A stretch of 64,000 nucleotides of DNA from Cristatella mucedo (lineage: Eukaryota; Bryozoa; Phylactolaemata; Cristatellidae): the NCBI GenBank assembly GCA_009760855.2, contig WPIO01000095.1, positions 1,025,001 to 1,089,000 on the forward strand. The letters are read 5' to 3'. This document shows, one piece after another, positions 23,150-33,932 of this stretch (within the stretch, counting starts at the first letter, position 1; every line of letters starts with the position of its first letter). Made by a program: the position numbers and the translations under genes. The notes beneath the pieces were generated by a model. The model had not been told where the DNA came from. It saw nothing but the letters and a program-made list of their open reading frames with translations, and made no database searches.

Positions 23150-23351
23150 AAGATCTGTTATTGGATACCCTTGTCCAAATTGGAATGAGGCTACCAAGTT
23201 TAGCAAGCTGCTTTCCCAAAAAATGAATATATATATATATATATATATATTCATCTTTTGGGAAAGCAGCTTGCTAAGCTTGGTAGCCTGCCATTCCAAT
23301 TTGGACAAGTTGGAATGCCGATCAAAGTGACAGGTATCCGATAACAGATCT
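23150..23351. repeat. Foldback palindrome with ~80-100 bp arms and an (AT)n loop
   Basis: The left arm (23151-23229) starts agatctgttattggatac. The right arm (23248-23351) ends gtatccgataacagatct. The arms are reverse complements over almost their whole length, including ttgtccaaattggaatg and agcaagctgctttccc. A ~22-bp extra segment (about 23309-23330) is present only in the right arm. An (AT)n spacer separates them. No flanking target duplication is clear. Confidence 0.93.
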
Positions 23352-23999
23352 CAACCTGCAAATGGCATCTGAAACTGACTTCCGGAGCAGCATGGCAGTA
23401 GTACTTCTAACCACCTATTCTGGTGACAGCCCGCGTGTGTTGTAGTGCCCTGTAGCCAGAATGTGGGGGAGGCCTCCTTTAAAAAGGGGCATGGTAATGA
23501 GAGGCGACCTGTCTGACAATCAATATAGCAAGAGCATTTGACAAAATTGGTAGAAGAGAGTCCGCACGATAGCTGGCTAAATTTTGTGACCAAGATCGAG
23601 CCTCTTTAAAATGAGACCGACTGGTGATTTGAGTAACCTAGGGACAGCACCTTCGTGTTCAGGGGTTTGAGCAATCATGAATGAAAGGTTATCAGTGTCA
23701 GTGGGAAGCTATCGATGGCCGGTGGCATTGGTGGATCGAGTCCAGTGGACTGCTTACTTAAGCTGCCTGGAGACGTGCAGTACAGGAGGTTACTCCCACG
23801 GAAAGGAATATCGGCTGGCTCTATGTGAGAGGCTTCACAATTGTCGATTGAGATGTAGTAGGGTCAGAAGAAGGGACCAGTATAAAAGCGTTCTACTGGC
23901 AAGGCACCCGGAAAGTCAAAGAAATCAGCATGTTGCACTTTTACCTACTTAAAATGCAAGTGTCTGCTCTAGCCACAGTACGACCGATAGCCTATTTAT

Positions 24000-24095
24000 A
24001 AAAAAATATAATTCATTTGTATAGCGCCCCAAGATAACTTAATTTCTATTCAGGCACTTCACATATGCCTCGAGGCTTGAGTCTACATAGTGTAT
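24000..24095 (-). mobile_element. Family B SINE, 3' part
   Basis: The plus strand shows attcatttgtatagcgcccc, then aagataacttaatttctattcaggc and cttcacatatgcctcgaggc, the tail and B-box side of family B in reverse. The head is missing. Confidence 0.8.
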
Positions 24096-24333
24096 CTCTT
24101 ACACTCAATGGGTCGCCAGCATTCTGTGGTGATTTGTGCACCAGAATCTCGACATCCGGAGTGTGTCTGTCTGATGCTACCGTTCATGGCATTGCTCCGG
24201 AGGTGTAGGCGAAGTAGCTATAGGTTTTATGCTTCAGCCTGTGCTCCCCAAGAAACTGATGCCCTGTTTGATTGCAAGCCGGCCACTTGGAGGAGTAATA
24301 ATGATAATTATAATAAGGCTTTTGTTCAACACC

Positions 24334-24440
24334 CTAGGTTGTGGCGGAGCCAGAGGGGTCAGGGGCATTTGCATCCCCCCAACAGGGGGGCAGCAACCTG
24401 GGTCACTGAGTTATTCCTACGGCCACCGAACGTCACCAGC
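24334..24440 (+). repeat. Dispersed repeat starting 'gtggcggagccaga'
   Basis: gttgtggcggagccagaggg, a G-rich block, gcagcaacctgggtc and accgaacgtcaccagcaag follow in the same order as the reverse complement of 6900-6795. The two copies are diverged in the middle. Confidence 0.55.
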
Positions 24441-24559
24441 AAGGTAATTATGTCGTAGTTCCACTCGATGAGCAACTAGTTCTTGTAAAGAATACTATGA
24501 TTTTTGCTACAATTTTGCTCTACAACTCACTGCAGGAGAAACAGTGTCAAACAGTTAAT

Positions 24560-24900
24560 GGCAAGCAAGGTACCATGCTTTGACAAGTGTGCACAAACAC
24601 AACTATCATGCATAGACTAGTATGCAAAAGCACAGAAGAAGACATTCAAGAATGTTGGTTGTACGGAACCCTGGTAGTAACATGTTCTGAATCATGCTCA
24701 AGCAAGCACATAAAGAGTACTGGAAAAAGACTAGTTCATTGGGGTGCCAGTAAAGCTGAACAGAGCTGATATGTCAGTACTGAGACTTAACTGATGCAAA
24801 GTCATTGCAGATGTTAATGGAATCGGTTGGATGCACCATGTTGGTATTAATGTCAGGGGTTGATACTACCCCAAATGCACATGGATACGAACTAATTTAA
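24560..24900 (-). pseudogene. Decayed LINE fragment
   Basis: Segments such as gatgcaaagtcattgcagatg and the preceding aagctgaacagagctgat align with the LINE at 40612-41230 (gatgcaaagtcaatgcaggtg). The + strand cysteine-rich open frame here (24587-24769) is therefore probably antisense of a dead LINE, not a peptidase exon. Confidence 0.55.
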
Positions 24901-25279
24901 AGCACCAATATTTTTCTAAAGTTCCGAGCTTTGTCACTGCAAGGTATATCGAGTGGTGGCTTATAGTATTTAACGAATTTTCAATCCTTTTATAAACCGG
25001 AAATTTGCTGAGGACCATTTCTGCAGGCCCAAGACAGAACCACCAGGTGAAAGCGAGGACTCATGTTGCACTTCCATGTTGCATTAAATCTGCTTAGAGG
25101 AGGGCTGCTTTTTTAGCGAGACACGTTTCATCAGCTCCCGGCAACGCCTATATCAATTTCTGATCATCTCATTTAGAAAATTATTGATGATGGCATATTA
25201 AGGATATTTAGCAAATTTCTCACTTCTTTCCCCAAAGCTTCCTCAAGCATTCCAAATTACTAGCATCTATCGAAATAAG

Positions 25280-25405
25280 TATGGTAGTGATAGCGATGGT
25301 AGTGATAGCAATGGGTAATTATAGCGATGGATAGTGATAGCGACGGTAGTGATAGCGATAGTAGTAATAGCAGTGGTAGTGATAGGGATGGTAGGGATAG
25401 CGATC
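25280..25405 (+). repeat. Minisatellite with ~12-15 bp GGTAGTGATAGCGAT-type unit
   Basis: About nine imperfect units of (G/A)GTAGTGATAGCGATG are seen. On the + strand they read as an Asp-Ser-rich open frame (25327-25644), but no splice context supports coding. Confidence 0.9.
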
Positions 25406-25934
25406 AATGCGAATTTCATCGCCTAGACGTTGTACATTGGGCTTTGACTTTCGTTCGAATTTTACCAACGTGGCTGCCACAGCAACTTTTTGGAGTTCAA
25501 AAGCCAGTGGTTCTTTTGATGAATCCGAGCAAGGAGCGAGTTGACTACAAATGCTCTGACGTTACAGTGTCCTGCCATAAGTCTATGTTAAGTAGAAGAC
25601 AGTGTCCTGCCATACGTATGTTAGCTTCCTCCTGTTGCCACTAGCTGTAGAAGTGCACCATCAGCATTCGCTCGACGATGGCCTGACTCAGTAGTGACAT
25701 CGCCCTGTAAGCTGATTCCCTCTCTGACGGGCTGCCCCCCTAGAATGACGAAGCTGAATTAGTCATACTAGATAGCACCGGTCTTCTTTCATGTGACGGG
25801 CTGGATTGTGTAGCACCTAGTTGTCTTAACGTAAAAAAGAGGGCAATACTGTTACTACACTTCTTGTTTGTTAGTCATCTGGCCATCGTTAAGACTATTT
25901 GACTCGTGGGCATTTTGTTGCAGTAACTCTACAG

Positions 25935-26020
25935 GCTGCCATTACTTGCACCGTGACAAAGGGACATGCAGCCTATTCGACCCGACGTCGGTCTGCTATG
26001 CGTACATCGCTGGCCCGCAG
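25935..26020 (+). CDS. Leishmanolysin-like exon H (cysteine-rich)
   Basis: The donor is CAG|gtaggc, and the exon ends in phase 0. It reads CHYLHRDKGTCSLFDPTSVC then YAYIAGPQ, matching the family's GC.YDR...G.C block after the EDSGWY exon. The acceptor is either ctctacag| (25935, phase 1, joining exon G at 21316) or ttgttgcag| (25924, phase 2, adding NSTG). The latter gives the more family-like spacing but needs a weak donor in exon G. Confidence 0.82.
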
Positions 26021-26142
26021 GTAGGCCGCTGCCAAAGCACCAGCTGACTTAGCTAGGAGAGCCCCTTTATACTGATGCTGCCGGCAGCGTTTATATTATG
26101 TCCGTTTGCCGTGTGTGGAGCCAGTTGCTCAATCGTTTTCAG

Positions 26143-26244
26143 ACAGCTTGCTATGACCCGCAGAATCCAAAGGCTTCCGGCGCCAGCCGTATGGGGGAAA
26201 GCTATGGCATAATCAGCCGATGTTTTATGAGCAGCATATGGCCG
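26143..26244 (+). CDS. Leishmanolysin-like exon I (GESYG..SRCF block)
   Basis: The acceptor is caatcgttttcag| and the donor is CCG|gtaagc, phase 0 to 0, 34 codons. It reads [13 protein letters not shown] then [14 protein letters not shown]. The G..YG..SRCF motif is characteristic of the leishmanolysin C-terminal domain. The intron from exon H is only 122 bp, the shortest well-supported intron in the gene. Confidence 0.87.
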
Positions 26245-26414
26245 GTAAGCAGCAGCAGGCACGAGTACAAGCTGATTGTTCTGCAGATAGCTGACAGCAC
26301 ATTCTGGAGTTCGTTGAGACCGGACTCTTGGCAACAATGACTTAGTCTGGAGCAGAAGTGTCTGTAGTTCTGCGTGGTCTGCTGCAATGCAGCGAATGTT
26401 TTGCAGCAAGGCTT

Positions 26415-26518
<104 letters not shown>

Positions 26519-26684
26519 AGGGAGGGAGAGAGTCTTATAAGTATTTCTCTTTTTTGAAAGTTTCCAGCCTGAACGGCTATTGGTTCTTAACTTAATAATG
26601 CCACACATTAGTGTGCCTCGAAAAGCTCGAGTGAGCAGTGACAAGCTTCCGAACTATCACTTCACAAAAGGTTCTGCAAAGTAG

Positions 26685-26775
26685 TGAGGTGTTCGCCTTC
26701 AACGACCAAAGTTGTGGGCTCGAGCCCTGTGGGCATATGTACAGCGCCCAGATAGAGACTAAGTCCCCTTAAGGT
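26685..26775 (+). mobile_element. Family B SINE
   Basis: The stretches gtgaggtgttcgccttcaac and gttgtgggctcgagccc are followed by 'gggcatatgtacagcgccc' and agatagagactaagtcccct. The tail is damaged after this. Confidence 0.8.
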
Positions 26776-28079
26776 TTTTGCACTCGAAGTGTGTTTTTCT
26801 TCCTCGGCTGAGGGATACAGCTTGGATGGGTTCAGGATCGGATGGCATGGTCTCAGTGCAAAGGACATGGGTCGTTGCTCGCTGTGCACCTGAAAAGCCA
26901 CTGCTAGTGCTTACAAGGTGTGAATAACTTGCAAGTAAGGACCGTTATTTGGTAGGAAAGGACTTTCCAATTGGCCCCGTGTTCATTGCAAGTCTGCTTA
27001 TGGCACTACTCCTAGCTAGCGATCAGCAGTTTGAATTGCAACTGCAGGTAGCATCGAATGTCCAAAGGAGACGTGTTTATTCCGGCCCCCTGACTGACCC
27101 GACTGAGCTTCCACAGAGCCTCTTATTTCCAACATGTGCAATCCCAGTTGGCTGAGGGTGGTTAGTGGCAGAGATTCTGGACCTCGACGTCACGAGTTCC
27201 AGAATCCTGGTTGCCGTGGGATCTTTTGGCTGTTCACTGAAACCTCTCTTGTAACTTGGTGGTCCACGGTGCCAACGTAGCACTCGGGGCAAGATAGCAG
27301 CTTTCAGGATGTTCCGAGAAAAACAAGCCACCACCACAATCTGGGTCAATTCAATGTAATAAATAAGTTTAAGATAGTTACACATTTAAGTGAAGAATTT
27401 ACGTAGGCTTGCAGGAACCTCAGGCAAGTTGCCGAACGGACACAGAACTCATTTTGCCTTCCGGTGGGTCCCAAAACCGAACCTCATTCGGAATAAATCC
27501 TGCTCCAAAGTGGGCCACGTGGATTTCGAGCAGAGGGGAACTAGTAAAATGATCTGATTATTGGCTGCTCACTTCGCAGACTTCGATATGGTTTGGAGTC
27601 CGTTTTCAGCTTTATACCATACTTGGCCTTTATGACTTTGTGGAGTTACTGACGGAGATACATTACATTACATTACAGGGCACACAAGTTGATGTACAAT
27701 GAGTTTCTGAGCTCTGTTCGAACTACTAGTTAATCAGCAGCAGTAGGGGCCCAGGGGGGCAGTAGCCCACCGTAGAAGTTGCTTAGCACAGCTGCTGCCT
27801 ATTGCTGTCAGTAAGCGAGGTCGTAGTGGTAAACGCTGAACCCAGTGGGCTTAAGCACACAGCTGCTCCATCTGTAATTATTGCATCGAAGTTCATTGTG
27901 GCTTCGATTGCCAGCATCCGAGGTCGTTTGACTATATCTGCTTGCCGAATGTCGGCTTTGAAGCTGGACCTCATAATTATTAAGGCGTTGTACTCTTTGA
28001 TGCCACTACACCGTTCGATAGCAGTGAAATAGTGTGACGGCTGCTCACCGGAACAGTGTTGGGACGAGGATTTGCCTCC

Positions 28080-28232
28080 CTCCCGGGCCTTAGCCGAGAG
28101 TTAAGATGCTTGCACGTCGCCACCTATTAGGTCGTGGGTTGGATTCCCAGAGCAGGCAATTCTTTATTGCCCGGTGAAAGGGGGTGTAGCTTGTGAAGCT
28201 GTTCTGCTGCCCATATAAACGGCTGTATGATC
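28080..28232 (+). mobile_element. Family A SINE
   Basis: The head is ggccttagccgagagttaag, the B-box region gtcgtgggttggattccc, then gcaggcaattctttattgcc, and a degraded tail with ctgttctgctgcccatataa. Confidence 0.82.
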
Positions 28233-29069
28233 TGGCAACCTTTGCTCTTTACCGGCTGCATTGTCTGACGTGCTTTCAGTTGGTTGCCACACACCGGTCG
28301 GTCAGCTGAGGGGGTGTGGCCATTCGTGGCTCTAGCTCTGGCCTCCTGACTCCCCGAGAAGGAAGCCTGCCCAGTGGAGTCGGCAGGCCGAAGCCACTGG
28401 CCAACAGCGTGGCGACTTTACCTCTCTGCCTCCATTGCAGGCTCCTCTTGCTATGTCAGGAGCTCACAATGCCCCCCCAGACTACTGCTAGTGAGAGAAT
28501 CCCCTGCTAGCAAACATACCCAATACTTCCGCGAAACAATTTTCCAACACTGGCTCGACCAAGATCTCTCCCGTAAGTTTTTAACCTTGCAAAAACCTCA
28601 CTACCCCCAAAATGGAATACAGAGGGCCCAATGCCAAAGGTCACCACTTGTATGGTTTCAGCTACCTTCACCGAGTGCTGTAAATTAAGCCAAGTGGTTC
28701 CGTGCGAATTCATTAGCCGATACTGGACAGTCGTAGGCAGCCGGGATAGCTGACTTGCTGGAATTCCGCGTGTCTTGTTAAAAGCAAGTTAGTGTGAGGT
28801 CTTTGCTGGAATTTTGTGTTTGGAGTAAAATGCAAGCTCTTGCAATCTCATGCAAGCTCTTTGCCATTAAACCAAAGACTCGGTCAGGAGCCAAGCAGTA
28901 GCCAAGCTTCCAGGAAGTCATAGCCGCACAAGCCTCTGCTTTGTGCACAGCAAATACGGAGCACATGCTCTTGAATTAAAAGGAGCGACGCAAAGGGAAT
29001 GGCAGCAGCTTCCTGCCTGCAGCTACTGTTGCGCTGGTTTAGCCCAGTGAAGTCGCTCATCTTCACCAA

Positions 29070-29185
29070 GGTCAAGGTAAATGTATTTGATGACCGAGGT
29101 CGTGGGTTCGAGCCCCATGGCATATGTGAAGCGCCTTATTAGAGACCCAGTTCTCTTAGGATGCTATACAAATGAATTATATATA
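29070..29185 (+). mobile_element. Family B SINE
   Basis: The B-box stretch gtcgtgggttcgagcccc is followed by atggcatatgtgaagcgcct. The LINE-like tail is agagacccagttctcttagg then 'atgctatacaaatgaattat'. Confidence 0.87.
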
Positions 29186-29486
29186 TTTATTAGCTCTGCA
29201 GGCTGTGGCTTCTTTAACTTTTTGCTATAATCGCAGCTCCTCTTAGCATCTTGTTGCAGCACTGTTGTCATCATTCTTGTCGCGACAGCGTTCCTTCTCA
29301 CGTGGTTGAACTAGGGTTTCGGTGGGCAACAAGCCTGTCATGTCAGCAGTGGCTGACGTTGTGTGACCACTCGCGTGCACAGCAGCAATCGCCCATGCAT
29401 TATTGTGCTGCCCCTGGTGGCTGACGGCATCCTGTGTCTGCTGCTTTGCTGCCCTTCTGCATTCAATTCTCCTGTTTGCCCTTCAG

Positions 29487-29621
29487 GCTGGCACTAACAG
29501 CAGTACTACAGTGCAACTGGAAGGCCGTTGCTATCAGCATGCTTGTAATGGCAGCTCGTTGATGCTGAGAGCCTGGAACATGACCGACTGGCTCGCCTGT
29601 CCGTACAACTCGACAATTACG
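29487..29621 (+). CDS. Leishmanolysin-like exon J (C-terminal domain)
   Basis: The acceptor is tttgcccttcag| and the donor is ACG|gtattc, phase 0 to 0, 45 codons. It reads QLEGRCYQHACNGSSLMLR then WLACPYNSTIT. This matches the family's CY...C.......(V/L).V......C segment, and it carries three N-glycosylation-like NSS, NGS/NMT and NST sites, consistent with secretion. In-frame coding upstream of the acceptor is hydrophobic and fortuitous. Confidence 0.9.
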
Positions 29622-29857
29622 GTATTCACTTTCCTCTCCGGCTCTTGCACTCCCACTGCTCGTTTTCTAGTTCGATTGTAGGTGGTGTGTGTAAAATGTC
29701 CACGACACGGCACTGTTTGGCAGAAAATTGATTTTATAAGCCTGCAATATTGTTTTTTTAGTAAGAAAAACAAGCATTAAGTTTTGTTTTACGTTGGACT
29801 AGTTTTAGAGCTTGTAGAAATACCTAGAAGTCTAGCCTTTGTAGCTGGGTAATAATT

Positions 29858-29935
29858 ACAGTAATAATACTATAACATTTATATAGCACCATATGAGAAC
29901 CTAAACCTCTTTCTAGATACATTACCTATGCTGGA
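29858..29935 (-). repeat. LINE/SINE 3' tail fragment
   Basis: The plus strand has taataatactataacattta, tatagcaccatatgagaacc and taaacctctttctagatac, a reversed LINE tail with no body. Confidence 0.65.
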
Positions 29936-30068
29936 AAATAAGCATGTATATTTATTAGTGTAAGCATTCACACTTTCCAAATGGACTGTTCATGTGGACA
30001 GAGCAAAGGCTGTGTACATTGTTTTGCTTACATTTTGCTTACATGTGTACATTTTTTGCAGCTTAGCA

Positions 30069-30091
30069 CTCTCTCTCTCTCTCTCCCTCTC

Positions 30092-30150
<59 letters not shown>

Positions 30151-30155
30151 TTCTC
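30069..30155. repeat. (CT)n microsatellite
   Basis: A CT run with a few CCC and TTT interruptions, a long pyrimidine tract in the intron. Confidence 0.97.
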
Positions 30156-30206
30156 GACCATCCAAAAGTGGCCAAGCCATCTAGCCTCTCTCAGTAGTTC
30201 ACTGGG

Positions 30207-30300
30207 TCTTAGCTCAAGGATACGGTGCTTGCTACTCATAACCTAAGTCATGGGTTCGAGTCCTGCAGCAGGCAGCTCTGTATGGCTTACAGGTCGATTA
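30207..30300 (+). mobile_element. Family A SINE, head only
   Basis: gtcttagctcaaggatacgg and the B box catgggttcgagtcctgcag are followed by gcaggcagctctgtatggc. The tail is not recognisable. Confidence 0.75.
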
Positions 30301-30750
30301 ACGTGCTTGCACTAGGCTACCAATCCCGTGTCCTTGCTCCTTCAGGATGCTCTCTCACCACCTGTTCCTCTGCATGTACTCATCTTGCCACGGGGATTGA
30401 GCCTTCAGATTGGATGCACTAAAAGTCTCGCTTCTGCCTACAGTCGCAACCTGCAATGACCTTGCATCATTCAAGTCTCCACGAGCCACTTGCTGCTGCA
30501 CATACGGGTAATCTCCCTCGAAATTTCTGAGAAAATGTGCCCATCTTTCAGTTGTGTGCGTGCTTTTTTGCTATGTATGCTTTCCGCGTGCCTAGCTTTC
30601 TACCACAGTTGAACCTTCATACATGGCATAGCCTCTGCCGACTGACTTTTCGTGCACGTGAAGGCTTAGAGTTACAAACGCTTTGTCGATGATTACAAAC
30701 TAAAGCCCTATACAGCAAATACAGCGAAAGTAAGCTAGTCCATGCAGAAC

Positions 30751-30816
30751 GCATGGCGAATACTATTGGAGCACATGGCGAATACTATTGGAGCGCATGG
30801 CGAATACTATTGGAGC
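30751..30816. repeat. Three tandem 22-bp units
   Basis: The unit (g/a)catggcgaatactattgg+agc is repeated three times with one substitution. Confidence 0.95.
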
Positions 30817-31089
30817 GCTGCCTCGAAGAACTGCTAACGAGTCATAGTTGCTGCGCTGATACATGCAGGTTATTCCGGCTGTAGCAGAGCACGGCAGCGA
30901 TCACAAGCTTCTGTGCCCCAGGATAAAAAAAACCGTGTCGTTAAGAGCAAATGGTGTAGCCACTTTTCTTTCTATTGGATTGTAAATGTCTCCCTATCCT
31001 GTTGTAACCTCCTTGACGACGTAAGACCCCGTTTCAACAGACGCCTTGTGGTGCAGAAGAATGCAAATTTATGTGCGGCTAAAAAAATA

Positions 31090-31232
31090 AAATATAATTC
31101 ATTTATATAGCACCCCAAGAGAACTTAATCTCTATTCAGGCGCTTCACATATGCCTCGGGGCTCGAGCCAACGACCTCAGTCAGACCTTGGTCGGGGCGA
31201 GCACCTTAACTGCCAGACCAAACCAGCTCGGT
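31090..31232 (-). mobile_element. Family B SINE, nearly complete
   Basis: The plus strand reads ataattcatttatatagcac, cccaagagaacttaatctct, attcaggcgcttcacatatg, the B box ggctcgagcc, and ends gcaccttaactgccagacca. This is head to tail in reverse, one of the best copies. Confidence 0.9.
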
Positions 31233-31439
31233 GGCTACATCTTTGTTAGCTATCAGTGCCAGTTGAGGTTTTTAAATCTGTGATTAGCCAATGCCAATCC
31301 TTTATACACGTGTGGGCAAAGTACCCTTCACTCAACACCAGTACAGTGACATCATATTTGCCGTCTTATTAGTTCCTGACTAATCACTTTTGCAATAAGC
31401 TCTCTATTTTTCCAAATGGTCTACATTGCATAAACTCAA

Positions 31440-31912
31440 CTTCCTTTACAGCATTTTTCAAGTGCCTAGAACAAGATTTAGTTCCCTGAGAGTGCTAAGC
31501 AAACTGTAATTGTTTACCTATACGTTGTACGAGCCTCAAATCCTTTAGAGACCTCACCTTTAGTTTGTATGCTTCCAAAGCCCGGAGCTCACTTCCGACT
31601 GACGTCACGACATCCCCTGACTTGACCACATTTAAAAAGAAATTAAAAACGCAACTATTTAGGACAGTATTTAGTGGGTCCATTTGATTTGTCCTTTATG
31701 TGCTTATGCGTGCTGACACTGTGCATGCTGCCACTAACCACACTTGCATGCTGACCCTGTGCATGTCACCCTAACCATGTTATTCATGTTGTTCATCCAG
31801 CATGATATTACTCACCATTCGATAATGCTTTCTGTGCAGCAATTGTAAAGTGCCTAGAAAGAAATTGGGTTCTCTGAGGGTGCTATAAGAAATGTATTAC
31901 TATTATTGTTAT
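31440..31912 (+). pseudogene. LINE 3' end preceded by a second LINE tail
   Basis: An isolated tail (caagtgcctagaacaagatt, gttccctgagagtgctaag) is followed at about 31530 by decayed coding DNA of the NLKSFRD..APKA block. Then come a 3' UTR and a complete tail with cagcaattgtaaagtgccta and gggttctctgagggtgctat. Two insertions appear stacked head to tail. Confidence 0.8.
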
Positions 31913-33164
31913 CTTTTCAATGAGCAAGAGCTGCAATTGTTCTCCGTAAGTTAAGAAAGAGTACAGTCGAGCTCACAAGCTTTACCCCGATGCCTTACTC
32001 TGTATAGTCATCATCAAACTCAATAGACCTGGCTCCTTTCAGCATGGGGTGATCTTTGCAGTCGGTTAACTTGGTCTTTGGTGGAATGGCAATGTTTCTA
32101 TGAGTTGGACATGAGTAAGCTTGGCTCAACTGTAGTTGGTTCACTAGAGCAAAAAATGAGTATATATTGCTGGTGTCAAAAGCTCAAGGGCAGTGCGACC
32201 TTTTAGCAGTAACGAAGAGAGCCATGCTCCGAAGAGCTGGACGAGAGTGGAGCTGCTGAAGATGCTTTTAGTACTTTAGTTAAAGGCCGCACGACTTCGG
32301 CACTCGTTCAATGCTTCCCGGAGCACTCTTCTACCTCTATTTCTCGTGCTCTTTTCACTGGCTGCTTGTGCATCGCCTGCTTCCTCCCCTGAACTGTAAG
32401 CTAGCACTACCACATCTGCTCCCTTTGTCTCCATTTGAGCCACACAAGCCGTGTCCCCGTGGAATATGGCATTACCTGACAAGCCGAGACCTGTGCAAGA
32501 CAGTGTACCTGGCGCGATTTTGTCAGTGTCCATATATGTCAGCGAAAGACTCAGCAGGAACGCCACACCAACCCTCACACTGAACCGTCTGTCGTAAAAA
32601 GTAGATACTGTCTTTGCACGTCAGTGTGTAAACGTATAACGTTTTTCAAACGTAAGACGAAGAGAAAACTGTTAATATTACTGGGGTGGTGTTTTTGAAA
32701 CCTTCCTCAATTTAGTCTTCTTGCATCACTTGGTCTTGGGACATGTGGTCACCATTATATTTGGAATGGTCGAGCAGCTACAATAAAAATGTGCCTAAGT
32801 GTGCATGTATTCACTTAGTCTTTTTGGTTGTACTAGTGGGGCCTTACATGTCGAGTCTTACGATTTGTAAAACAGGGAACAGGAAGAGTCGTCTGCATAG
32901 CTGTTGATAGATGGAAGGGGTAAAAATTATAGTTGACAATGGTTAATCGCTGAACGAATCCCAAACAAACTAGGAATCAACCTAATCAAATTTTCTGTTA
33001 CGTGAAAAACACTATCCTTTACCATTAAAAATTGCAATTATAAATAGAATAATCTTGAAGGGAGCACCTACACACCGTCGCTGATTTTCGAGTGCTGTAG
33101 GTTATGCAGCCGATGGAGTAAGTAAATATATGTTCATAAAGCAACATGTGTGCACACCTGTATA

Positions 33165-33255
33165 CGTAATGTGCCATCTTTAATTCCACAAAGCCACAAG
33201 TACTAAGTCGGTGTTACGTAGGAGAGTTTTCTATAGCACACTCAAAGCCTAAGCC
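33165..33255 (-). repeat. 3' segment of the LINE seen at 12190-13415
   Basis: The segments ccacaaagccacaa and gagagttttctatagcacac, then tcaaagcctaagc, match 12298-12362 in the same orientation. It is cut by the AT-rich minisatellite on its right. Confidence 0.7.
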
Positions 33256-33289
33256 AATTGCGGTGCTTAAATACATACATACACACACA

Positions 33290-33292
33290 GAG

Positions 33293-33325
<33 letters not shown>

Positions 33326-33357
33326 GTATATATATATATATACTGTGTGTGTGTATG

Positions 33358-33389
<32 letters not shown>

Positions 33390-33470
33390 GTGTATGTACA
33401 CATATATATATATATATACACTGTGTGTATGTACATATATATATATATATATATATACATACTGTGTGTA

Positions 33471-33508
<38 letters not shown>

Positions 33509-33560
33509 CTGTGTGTATGTATGTATGCATATATATGTATGTATATATGTATATATGTTA
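33290..33560. repeat. AT-rich minisatellite with recurring 'actgtgtgtatgtaca'
   Basis: Four to five blocks of (TA)n are each followed by actgtgtgtatgtaca, giving higher-order units of about 60 bp. All Tyr-Ile/His-Thr open frames here on both strands are artefacts. Confidence 0.95.
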
Positions 33561-33802
33561 GCAGCAGATAGCAGCTTTTGATCTACAGTCGGCATCCCAA
33601 TGATTCTTTGTCAGGTCTTCAATGCAAAAGAATTATAAAAACCGAGGTCCTTCATTCCATGAATGGGATATTAAGAGCCTATATGTTGTGCTTTTGCTTT
33701 CGACTGAAACGGATGGAATTAGACTGAAGGATGAAGCTTTGCTGATGCTATGGTTATGTATTTGCGTACACGTGTTGTTATATAAGATACCTTTTGTTTT
33801 AG

Positions 33803-33932
33803 GTGCCTGGATTTGTTGGCCTAATTCAATGTCCAATAAGTGGTATTTTATGCAGCGAAGTCGACACAGTCGCATCAATGACTGCAGTGTCATTGCTGAC
33901 CACGGCTCTACCGCCAACTACGACACTGCAAG
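33803..33932 (+). CDS. Leishmanolysin-like exon K (GLIQCP block)
   Basis: The acceptor is ccttttgttttag| and the donor is CAAG|gttctt, phase 0 to 1, 43 codons plus one base. It reads VPGFVGLIQCPISGILCSE, matching the family's G.+.CP....+C segment, then a Thr/Pro-rich end (TTALPPTTTLQ) that looks like a short stalk. Its phases fit exon J and exon L. The donor is a weak GTTCTT, which lowers certainty of the 3' edge. Confidence 0.8.

Larger units (their letters stand above)
21317..25934 (+). other. Intron between peptidase exons G and H
   Basis: This 4.6-kb intron contains family B SINEs (22995, 24000), the foldback palindrome (23150-23351), a dispersed repeat (24334), a LINE remnant (24560-24900) and a GATAGTGATAGCG-type minisatellite (25280-25405). 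No exon could be supported in 21360-22990. Confidence 0.5.
29622..33802 (+). other. Intron between peptidase exons J and K
   Basis: It contains LINE tails, a (CT)n array, SINE A and B copies, a LINE 3' end (31440-31912) and an AT-rich minisatellite (33290-33560). Nothing else is supportable in 30300-31085 (except a 22-bp tandem repeat) and 31920-33160. Confidence 0.55.

Noticed and set aside
24587..24769. Cysteine-rich + strand frame considered as a missing peptidase exon between G and H
   Set aside because: The DNA aligns with the reversed LINE at 40612-41230, and splice sites are absent.
33214..33595. Several Tyr-Ile/His-Thr frames on both strands
   Set aside because: They are translations of the AT-rich minisatellite.
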